Of a stretch of 13,957 bases of DNA, positions 8,393-13,957 are shown piece after piece. Each line of letters starts with the position of its first letter. Position 1 is the stretch's first letter. This stretch comes from Candidatus Poseidoniales archaeon (GTDB lineage: Archaea; Thermoplasmatota; Poseidoniia; MGIII; CG-Epi1). A program made the translations under genes and the position numbers. The notes below the pieces were generated by a model, which made no database searches, was not told the DNA's origin, and saw only the letters and a program-made list of their open reading frames with translations. The stretch is taken from NCBI GenBank assembly GCA_015658585.1, contig DQOP01000064.1, positions 1 through 13,957 of the forward strand, in the 5' to 3' direction.

Positions 8393-8400
8393 TTTATTTA
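8393..8400 (+). promoter_or_regulatory. Likely TATA box of the ammonia-lyase gene
   Basis: TTTATTTA is centred about 27 bases before the ATG at 8424, the classical archaeal TATA-to-initiation distance for a leaderless transcript. No Shine-Dalgarno sequence precedes the ATG. This also argues against the in-frame GTG at 8403, which would leave only a few bases after the box. Confidence 0.5.
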
Positions 8401-8423
8401 ACGTGCTAATTATCTCCAAAGTA

Positions 8424-9947
8424 ATGACCGTAGCTTTAGATGGTGAATCACTGACCATCGATAAACTAGTTGATGTCGCACGAAATAAACACCGGGTAGA
8501 AGTTACCAAAGGGGCATGGCAAAGAATAGAATCTTGTAGAAAGATGCTAGAAAAGAAAATTGAGGGCCATGAAACGATGTATGGTGTTACAACTGGTATT
8601 GGTGAATTCTCAGAGGTTACATTAACGCCAGAACAAATCAAGGAATTTCAGAAGTTGCTTGTCTATTCACATGCTGCAGGAATAGGTGAACCAATGGAAA
8701 TAGAAGTGGTCAGGGGCGCAATGTGTGGCCGGATTAACGTCCATTCCAAAGGCTATTCGGGAGGTCGAAGAAAGGTAACTGAATACCTTGCTGAATCATT
8801 GAATCATGGACTTACACCTGTGGTATGTGAGAAAGGTTCTGTTGGGGCCTGTGGCGATTTAGCACCGATGTCGCAAATCGCACTGGCGTTAATGGGAGAA
8901 GGGGAAATGTTTGTCAATGGTAAAATAACAGAATCGAAAGCGGCTTTGAAGAGTATTGGACTAAAACCATTGGAACTTGAGGCGCGTGATGGATTGGCTA
9001 TAATCAATGGTAGCAATGTACTGACCGCATTAGCTGCAATAATTCTTCATGATGCCAAAAAGTGGATGAAATTGCACGATATTACGGCTGCTATGACTTT
9101 AGAGGCATTGATGGCCAACATGAAACCGTATGACAAGAGAATTCATGTGTTGCGTGGTTTCCAAGGGGCCCAAAAGGTCTCTGAGAACCTGAATTTAATT
9201 ACTACTGATTCAGAGATACTGTTCAGCGGGAATAAAAAAGTCCAAGATGCATATTCAATGCGATCAACCCCTCAGGTGGCTGGAGCACTAAGAGACGCGA
9301 TAGAATTTGCAATCAGGCAGGTTGAGACCGAATTGAATGGAGTTGGAGATAATCCAATATTCCTGACCGAAGAAAAAGAGGTATTGACTGGAGCAAATTT
9401 TCAGGGCACGCCGGTGGCACTTCCAATGGAAATGATAGGAACTGGACTAAGTATGGTGGCTGTAATCTCAGAAAGGAGAATGAATCGCCTGACAAACCCA
9501 GCCCTATCTGTGGGATTACCTCCATTTCTAACAAAAAAACCAGGTTTGAACTCGGGGATGATGTTGGCACAATACACAGCTGATGCCCTTATTGTTGAAA
9601 CCAGAATACTCTCTCATCCTGCTGCTAACCAATCAATACCTGCAGCTGCGGATCAAGAGGATTTTGTCTCAATGGGGCTTACGACAAGCCAAAAAACTAA
9701 GAAAATACTGGACAATTGTTACGGTGTTCTAGCTATTGAGATGATGGCAGCCGCTCAAGCACTAGACCTAAGAGAAAAGAAGTCCGGAAAGGGCACTTCT
9801 GCAGCTCATGGAGTAGTAAGGAAATATGTGGACTTTCTGGATGATGACAGACCACTATACAAAGATAACAACCGAATGGTTGAACTACTTAAATCGGATG
9901 AAGTAATAGAAGCAGTAGAAAGTGAACTAGGGACGGAACTGAACTAG
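8424..9947 (+). CDS. hutH: MIO-type aromatic amino acid ammonia-lyase, probably histidine ammonia-lyase
   Basis: This 507-residue enzyme is of HutH length and would deaminate L-histidine to urocanate with the self-formed MIO electrophile. The ATG at 8424 is chosen over GTG 8403 because HutH proteins begin in the same way and a TATA box fits. Residues equivalent to the bacterial HutH active site are present: Tyr53, His83 (SHAAG), Asn195 (IINGS), Tyr277 and Arg280 (QDAYSMR), Phe326 (NFQGTP) and Glu412 (DQEDFVSMG). Ser-His at 82-83 and the Glu favour histidine over tyrosine or phenylalanine. However, NFQGTP, and Phe where HutH usually has His after QED, are closer to PAL-like relatives, so another substrate or an aminomutase is possible. 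The MIO triad reads Ala142-Cys143-Gly144 instead of Ala-Ser-Gly. No hutU or hutI is nearby. Confidence 0.88.
   Translation: MTVALDGESLTIDKLVDVARNKHRVEVTKGAWQRIESCRKMLEKKIEGHETMYGVTTGIGEFSEVTLTPEQIKEFQKLLVYSHAAGIGEPMEIEVVRGAMCGRINVHSKGYSGGRRKVTEYLAESLNHGLTPVVCEKGSVGACGDLAPMSQIALALMGEGEMFVNGKITESKAALKSIGLKPLELEARDGLAIINGSNVLTALAAIILHDAKKWMKLHDITAAMTLEALMANMKPYDKRIHVLRGFQGAQKVSENLNLITTDSEILFSGNKKVQDAYSMRSTPQVAGALRDAIEFAIRQVETELNGVGDNPIFLTEEKEVLTGANFQGTPVALPMEMIGTGLSMVAVISERRMNRLTNPALSVGLPPFLTKKPGLNSGMMLAQYTADALIVETRILSHPAANQSIPAAADQEDFVSMGLTTSQKTKKILDNCYGVLAIEMMAAAQALDLREKKSGKGTSAAHGVVRKYVDFLDDDRPLYKDNNRMVELLKSDEVIEAVESELGTELN
9944..9947. other. Shared palindromic stop of two convergent genes
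   Basis: CTAG supplies TAG for the lyase on the plus strand and TAG for the lysine aminotransferase on the minus strand, so the two coding regions abut with no intergenic terminator space. Confidence 0.9.
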
Positions 9948-11245
9948 AGACTGGAGTCAACCCTTCTTAGAGCGTCTGAAACTTCATCCTTCGACATTAT
10001 CAAAGGCATCCTGAAACGAATTGAACGAGGTCCGGACTTCAAAGCAAGAAGCTTGTTCTCCATCATTCGCCCAATCATAGCATCTCTAGCCTCAGGCGTA
10101 TCCAGAGTAAAAGCAGACAATGATCCCACACCCCGAACATTTGTGAATGTACCTTTCTCCTTTGCCATAGCCCGCAGTCCAGTAACAAACTCTGCGCCTC
10201 GTTTTAGGATGTTCTCACCCAAATCTTCCTGAAGGATTATCTCAATGAATCTCTTTGACCTTACCATATCTACAAGATTGCCGCCCCAAGTAGAATTTAT
10301 TCGGGAGGACATTGTAAAGACGTTATTATCAACCTCCTTGACGCGATTATTCGCATAAATACCACAAACTTGCGTCTTTTTACCAAATGCCGCAATATCT
10401 GGTGCGATACCATGATGCTGCCACATCCAAGGTTTACCTGACCCCCAGAATCCTGTTTGAATTTCATCAAATATCAGTAAACAATCGTGATTGTCCGAGT
10501 AGTCTCTAAGCATTTGCAAGAACTCAGAACGAAAGTGGTTATCGCCACCTTCACCCTGCATTGGTTCTACAATTATTCCTGCAACCTTGTCGCCATGCTT
10601 TGAAAATGCAGCATCCAGGTCTTTCTTGGATTGTGATTCCGATGCAGCAATATCATTACTTACATTCCCATCCAAATCGTATTCAATACATGGATTGTGA
10701 ATTCGAGGCCAGTCAAATTTAGGGAACAGACCAGTCTTGACGGGGTCTGTATTTGTCAAAGACATTGTATAGCCACTTCGACCGTGAAAAGCTTCACGGA
10801 GGTGAATTATTACTAAATCTTCGCAAGCATCCCCTATTTTCCGACCAAGTTTCCGTGCTTTCCAATCGAATGCTGTCTTCAATGCATTCTCAATGGCTAG
10901 GGCCCCTCCTGCAACCCAGAAATGATTGTTGAAATCATCCGGGGAAGCATGGGTGGCAAACATCTCCACAAACTCTGCCATCTCTCTAGTGTAAAGATCC
11001 GAATTCGCAGGATTATTGATAGAAACCTTTGAAATCTTATTGAAGAACTCTGGTTCGGTCATCATAGGATGGTTATAGCCAATAGGCCAAGACGCAAAAC
11101 AAGTGAAACAGTCAAGATATTTCTCCTGGGTCACTGAATCGTGCAGCCATACACCATGAGACTTTTCCATGTCAAAAACAACGTCAAAACCGTCAACCAA
11201 TTGATATTTTTTCAGTGTCTCATGAACGCTTCTGGTGAATGCCAT
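9944..11245 (-). CDS. lat: L-lysine 6-aminotransferase
   Basis: This is a PLP enzyme of class III (ornithine/GABA aminotransferase fold), 433 residues, close to mycobacterial Lat (449). It would move the epsilon amino group of lysine to 2-oxoglutarate, giving allysine/piperideine-6-carboxylate. Lat-specific stretches are visible: NPANSDLYTREMAEFVE, GGALAIENALKTAFDWK, VEPMQGEGGDNHFR, FDEIQTG (Asp260 contacts the pyridine nitrogen), AFGKKTQVCG (Lys289 or Lys290 forms the Schiff base) and RINSTWGGNLVDMVR. These make Lat much more likely than a generic acetylornithine or 4-aminobutyrate aminotransferase. The next enzyme, a semialdehyde dehydrogenase, is not in the window. The gene follows the Toprim gene by 29 bases but has its own TATA-like box there. 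Confidence 0.93.
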   Translation of the reverse strand: MAFTRSVHETLKKYQLVDGFDVVFDMEKSHGVWLHDSVTQEKYLDCFTCFASWPIGYNHPMMTEPEFFNKISKVSINNPANSDLYTREMAEFVEMFATHASPDDFNNHFWVAGGALAIENALKTAFDWKARKLGRKIGDACEDLVIIHLREAFHGRSGYTMSLTNTDPVKTGLFPKFDWPRIHNPCIEYDLDGNVSNDIAASESQSKKDLDAAFSKHGDKVAGIIVEPMQGEGGDNHFRSEFLQMLRDYSDNHDCLLIFDEIQTGFWGSGKPWMWQHHGIAPDIAAFGKKTQVCGIYANNRVKEVDNNVFTMSSRINSTWGGNLVDMVRSKRFIEIILQEDLGENILKRGAEFVTGLRAMAKEKGTFTNVRGVGSLSAFTLDTPEARDAMIGRMMENKLLALKSGPRSIRFRMPLIMSKDEVSDALRRVDSSL

Positions 11246-11268
11246 TTGGTCACATTAGAAAACCAACC

Positions 11269-11274
11269 TTTAAA
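11269..11274 (-). promoter_or_regulatory. Likely TATA box of lat
   Basis: TTTAAA is centred about 26.5 bases before the ATG of lat, in the short gap after the Toprim gene. The position fits a leaderless transcript and suggests lat can be transcribed independently of its upstream neighbour. Confidence 0.45.
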
Positions 11275-11694
11275 CTACGGGTCACAAACCGACCTCAATG
11301 TTTGAATCAGTTTTGGTAATTCCTCAACACAACTGATGTCTTTGGAGGACGCGATGGCTAGTTCACGTCTTATCTGATCGTTAGGTATCAAATCACTAGA
11401 TTCGCCATATTCCTTTAACTGCTTGGCTAAACGGCCTCCTGTTCTATCCCAATCAGTCATTACCACAAATGTTCCCGAGGTCCCTAATTTCCGTACTAAC
11501 TTTTCGACAGTTGAGAGTACGGATTGACCGTCATTTAATTCGATTACATCGCCATGATATCCTAGGCTTCTAAGAGCCAATGTGTCGCTATGACCTTCAA
11601 CAACAACCGGCGAATCCAGATTATTGAGGGAATCTAATATTCTATTGAAGGCATCAAGACGAATCTGAGGACTGTTATTTCGGTTTGATTTCAT
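11275..11694 (-). CDS. Small Toprim-domain protein (UPF0292 type)
   Basis: This 139-residue protein consists mostly of one Toprim fold, the metal-binding domain of primases, topoisomerases and RNase M5-like enzymes. The catalytic Glu is in VVVEGHSD (Glu33) and the Asp-x-Asp pair in TDWDRTG (Asp81 and Asp83). A downstream IRREL...SCVEEL stretch matches the small archaeal UPF0292 proteins, whose exact function is unsettled; RNA or DNA processing is the usual guess. There is no DNA-binding add-on domain. The ATG at 11694 is the only start before the Toprim core, though an AT-rich run sits directly against it and no Shine-Dalgarno sequence or well-spaced TATA box is seen. It diverges from the broken ABC gene across 76 bases and precedes lat. 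Confidence 0.85.
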   Translation of the reverse strand: MKSNRNNSPQIRLDAFNRILDSLNNLDSPVVVEGHSDTLALRSLGYHGDVIELNDGQSVLSTVEKLVRKLGTSGTFVVMTDWDRTGGRLAKQLKEYGESSDLIPNDQIRRELAIASSKDISCVEELPKLIQTLRSVCDP

Positions 11695-11700
11695 TATTTA

Positions 11701-11712
11701 AAATCAAGATTT
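11701..11712. repeat. Short inverted repeat in a divergent gap
   Basis: AAATC-AA-GATTT is a perfect 5-base palindrome just before the Toprim gene, in the 76-base divergent gap. It could be an operator half-site pair or chance in AT-rich sequence. Confidence 0.25.
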
Positions 11713-11950
11713 GACTCAGGTTTGGACTAATGGACATGGGGTCTTAAGTTAGACCATCTGTCGGCGATTAATGATTCAGGTTAATGGCTTGACAAAGTAC
11801 TATGGAAATAGACCTGCGGCCAAGGATATTTCCTTCAAAGTAGAGGCTGGCGAGGTTTTTGGATTGCTGGGAACAAATGGAGCCGGGAAATCGACCACGA
11901 TCAAGATGATGTGTGGGCTCTTGAAACCAACCAGAGGATCTATCCGGATT

Positions 11951-11953
11951 TGA
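11951..11953 (+). other. In-frame TGA in the ABC ATPase
   Basis: This is the single stop codon at position 61 of an otherwise intact reading frame. One base change from Leu (TTA), Ser (TCA), Trp (TGG), Cys (TGT/TGC), Arg (AGA/CGA) or Gly (GGA) would create it. Confidence 0.9.
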
Positions 11954-12483
11954 GGTGTGGATCTCCAAAAAACGCCTTTAAAGGCTAAATCAATGATGGG
12001 GTACCTTCCAGAAAGTCCTCTAATCTACGACCGGTTAACAGGGGCTGAGACTCTAGAACTGATTGGTAAACTTCGAAAGCTTTCAAATAAATTGATACAG
12101 CAGAGAATCAAATACTATGCAAGTTCACTAGGACTAGGGGAACAGATACATCATGAAGTGGGAACTTATTCGAAGGGAATGCGACAGAAACTTGCAATCG
12201 CAATGACCCTGATCCATGATCCGGAAATAGTTCTTCTAGATGAACCGGCAAGCGGTCTGGACCCCCGGTACACCAAACAATTGAAAGATTGGATAACAAA
12301 TCTAGCTGCAAATGGCCGTACCGTTCTGCTTTCTACCCATATCATTGAAATGGCTGAAAGTCTTTGTACCAAAGTAGGCATAATCGACCAGGGGAAACTG
12401 CTAGCCATCGGAACTGTAAATGAGATTCAAATGAGTACCGGGGCAAATAATCTGGAAGATGCATTTATCAGGTTGATAGAAGA

Positions 12484-12487
12484 TTAA
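12484..12487. other. Shared palindromic stop of two convergent genes
   Basis: TTAA gives TAA to the ABC ATPase on the plus strand and TAA to mptE on the minus strand, a second case in this window of convergent genes ending on one palindrome. Confidence 0.9.
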
Positions 12488-13125
12488 GCAAGAGAAACTG
12501 AGTTGGACCTCTGCATACATTCAGTTACTATTTTTTTGGCCCACGCCAATTTCTCCAGTTTTCTTGGGCTGTATTTACCTGAATAATCTCCAATCTTGGA
12601 GAAATCAAATCCGATTAACTGTACCGACTTGCAGCCTAACGAAAGTGCCATCATCAATGCACGGTCTCCATCGGTAAAACCTCCCCAACAGGAAGTGCCT
12701 GTAGATGGATGTGTGGATGTAACACATATTGGCCTGATATGTGAAGAATATCTATACAGGGCTGCCAGATTGTCACCATGGCTGTGTACGATGACCTTAG
12801 AACCATGTTCAGAAGCCCAGATTAAGTCTGAAATGTAACCATCAAGATCCGTAACAATGAACTCCGGTATAGTTCCTCTTTCCAGGCAGGCCCTGAGTGC
12901 ACCGTCAGCAGCCAGCAAATCTGATTCAGGGATGTCCGTGAATGAGTTTATGCCTGCGCCCACTATTACCAGATCCCTATCCTTGACATGATCGGATATG
13001 TCGCCTTCCTGTGTAAAGATACGGGACGCAAAACGGGATGCAACGTCTTCACGGATTCGGGAAAAAGCAAATTGATCCTCTATTCTATCTTGAAAATCCC
13101 ACCACCATTCAATATCGAAAGCCAA
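12484..13125 (-). CDS. mptE: 6-hydroxymethyl-7,8-dihydropterin pyrophosphokinase, MptE type
   Basis: This is the archaeal (DUF115) enzyme that transfers pyrophosphate from ATP to 6-hydroxymethyl-7,8-dihydropterin, a step toward tetrahydromethanopterin or folate-like cofactors; it is unrelated to bacterial FolK. The 213 residues match the family in length and order: VIVGAG (53-58), ADGALRACLERGTIPEFIVTD (73-93) with its TDLDG, VHSHGDN (113-119), a GGFTDGDRA loop (148-156) and QLIGFDF (169-175). The start is TTG at 13125. The frame upstream holds no ATG, GTG or TTG before a stop, and conserved sequence begins within a few residues. The stop shares TTAA with the convergent ABC gene. It lies 45 bases downstream of the coiled-coil gene and may share its transcript. 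Confidence 0.93.
   Translation of the reverse strand: MAFDIEWWWDFQDRIEDQFAFSRIREDVASRFASRIFTQEGDISDHVKDRDLVIVGAGINSFTDIPESDLLAADGALRACLERGTIPEFIVTDLDGYISDLIWASEHGSKVIVHSHGDNLAALYRYSSHIRPICVTSTHPSTGTSCWGGFTDGDRALMMALSLGCKSVQLIGFDFSKIGDYSGKYSPRKLEKLAWAKKIVTECMQRSNSVSLA
12531..12537 (+). terminator. Possible U-tract terminator of the ABC gene
   Basis: Seven T residues lie about 45 bases after the ABC stop, inside the antisense of mptE. Archaeal polymerase can stop at U-runs without a hairpin, and none is seen here. With no intergenic space, termination of this gene must occur within its convergent neighbour. Confidence 0.3.
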
Positions 13126-13170
13126 GACTACACCAAAGCTTCTGACAAACTTACTCCTCTGATTAAATCT

Positions 13171-13957
13171 TCAGAGGGCGTTGCCGTCTTCGTCACAGGG
13201 TACTTCCTTTCCTGTGTCTGGGTCAATGTAGTAGAATGAACCATCTTCATCCTCATATATCTCGACCTCGTATTCATCACTGTCACCAAAGTCATCAAAG
13301 CCACCGAAATCGGATGCGCTTGCACCAGATGCGGCTGCACTCAACATATTCATGATACTGCTCTCCTCTGCAGCGGCGTCCCTGGCTTCCTTAGTGGACT
13401 GAAGGGCATCAATCTTACGCTTGGTGCTCTCATAGTCCTCGGTCATCGATGTCAGTTTCTCCAACTGCTCATCACGCTCCATCTTCAATATGTGAGCTAG
13501 TTGCTCTTCTATCTTGGACAGTTCATCGCGAGCCTTGACCAGTCGGCCTAAAGAATCGTGGAATCTCTCGGCCACCATTTCGATATCCGGGTCCTCCAGA
13601 TCAAGCTGTATCTGATCCTCTTCCTTCTCTCGAGCCGCTTCAGCTGCTTCAAGCTCCTGGAGCTTTTCCTCAGCTGCAATTTCCTGGGCTCGAACCAGGA
13701 CTTCGTTGAAAGCTGAAATATGTTCTTCCAGCTTTGTTGCCGCTCGGGATGCGTCGTAAGCAGAGACCTCCAATAGTTCTTCCCGCTCTGCCAAACCCTC
13801 CATGCGGCGTTCTACGCTTTCCAATCTTTGTCGGTCTCTTTCGTTCATTTCTTCATCTCCTGCAATTTCACCCTGCTGCATCTTAAAAGCTGTTCCGGCT
13901 AGGAGCATACCTAGCACGAAGAAGCCTACAAGCGCTACAAGGTTGTAAGTGTAAGAA
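13171..13957 (-). CDS. Membrane-anchored acidic coiled-coil protein, 5' end outside the window
   Basis: No family recognised. The frame is open to the window edge (261 codons visible), so the GTG at 13917 is internal, not the start. The first visible residues form a membrane helix (NLVALVGFFVLGMLLAGTAF), followed by about 150 residues of heptad-like, Glu/Arg/Ala-rich coiled coil. A Ser/Ala/Gly linker (about 200-215) then leads to a very acidic tail rich in Asp, Glu, Gly and Phe. The end carries an aromatic element, DGSFYYIDPDTGKEVPCDEDG, that looks like a small WW/OCRE-like beta turn. A single anchor with a cytoplasmic coiled coil is the simplest topology, but the missing N-terminus could hold more helices or a signal peptide. 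It precedes mptE by 45 bases on the same strand. A scaffold or envelope-organising role is a guess. Confidence 0.8.
   Translation of the reverse strand, partial: SYTYNLVALVGFFVLGMLLAGTAFKMQQGEIAGDEEMNERDRQRLESVERRMEGLAEREELLEVSAYDASRAATKLEEHISAFNEVLVRAQEIAAEEKLQELEAAEAAREKEEDQIQLDLEDPDIEMVAERFHDSLGRLVKARDELSKIEEQLAHILKMERDEQLEKLTSMTEDYESTKRKIDALQSTKEARDAAAEESSIMNMLSAAASGASASDFGGFDDFGDSDEYEVEIYEDEDGSFYYIDPDTGKEVPCDEDGNAL

Larger units (their letters stand above)
11771..12487 (+). pseudogene. ABC-transporter ATPase interrupted by an in-frame TGA
   Basis: Read through one TGA (11951-11953), this is a complete 238-residue ATPase of the ABC-2 export/drug-resistance type. The frame before the stop (11771-11953) carries Walker A, GTNGAGKST at 34-42. 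The frame after it (11957-12487, opening with GTG) carries the GYLPE Q-loop region, the signature YSKGMRQK at about 133-140, Walker B VLLDEP with Glu158, the D-loop SGLDP and His190 in LLSTHI. Reading frame and spacing are unchanged on both sides, so only one codon is wrong. It sits between the end of a beta strand and Gly-Val-Asp, where relatives often have Leu, Trp or another residue. Neither half alone could hydrolyse ATP. It may be a recent pseudogene, a sequence error or a recoded codon. No membrane permease lies next to it. Confidence 0.75.

Noticed and set aside
8403..8423. GTG 8403 as lyase start, seven codons upstream of the chosen ATG
   Set aside because: HutH proteins begin at the equivalent of the ATG at 8424, and the TATA-like box at 8393-8400 fits that ATG but would touch the GTG.
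11695..11704. AT-rich run TATTTAAAAT beside the Toprim start as its TATA box
   Set aside because: It directly abuts the ATG, far too close for initiation at or before that codon, and no alternative start codon lies about 26 bases inside the gene.
11951..11953. TGA read as selenocysteine
   Set aside because: An ABC ATPase has no redox residue at this site, and no convincing archaeal SECIS stem-loop was spotted. Mutation or error is simpler.

Overview
The window is a gene-dense stretch (roughly 40% G+C by eye) of a euryarchaeal-type archaeal genome. The domain call rests on three archaeal hallmark genes: the GatE subunit of the archaeal Glu-tRNA(Gln) amidotransferase, an MptE/DUF115 6-hydroxymethylpterin pyrophosphokinase, and a small UPF0292-type Toprim protein. 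TATA-like boxes about 26 bases before several start codons (leaderless transcription) agree with this. The gene mix (TPR proteins, HAL-type lyase, lysine 6-aminotransferase, acidic coiled-coil protein) is reminiscent of uncultured Thermoplasmatota such as marine group II/III, but that finer placement is inference.

Layout. Positions 59-5500, plus strand: a SecB-like protein, a zinc-ribbon membrane protein, gatE, a GlmU-type sugar nucleotidylyltransferase/acetyltransferase and a GT4 glycosyltransferase, tightly packed and overlapping from gatE onward. Positions 5493-8346, minus strand: two tandem TPR-only proteins with about 16 and 10 repeats. A 77-base divergent promoter region separates them from a plus-strand MIO-type ammonia-lyase (8424-9947). 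Convergent with the lyase is a minus-strand lysine 6-aminotransferase, preceded by the Toprim gene. Divergent from the Toprim gene is an ABC-transporter ATPase (11771-12487) broken by an in-frame TGA. Convergent with the ATPase is mptE, and upstream of mptE is a membrane-anchored coiled-coil protein that runs off the right edge. No tRNA, rRNA, CRISPR array, insertion sequence or gene-free stretch over 300 bases was seen.

Functional themes. GlmU-type enzyme plus GT4 points to sugar-nucleotide supply and glycan building; the zinc-ribbon membrane protein just upstream has five N-glycosylation sequons confined to its predicted outside domain. The lyase and lysine aminotransferase suggest amino-acid catabolism, but no hut or aminoadipate partner genes are present. 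MptE belongs to archaeal pterin (tetrahydromethanopterin/folate-type) synthesis.

Points most worth a second look: the lyase has Cys instead of Ser in the Ala-Ser-Gly triad that forms the MIO cofactor; the ABC ATPase is intact on both sides of a single TGA; and two convergent gene pairs share their stop codons inside 4-base palindromes (CTAG and TTAA). No clearly new multi-gene system is visible; the window looks like chromosomal housekeeping with a few unusual details.
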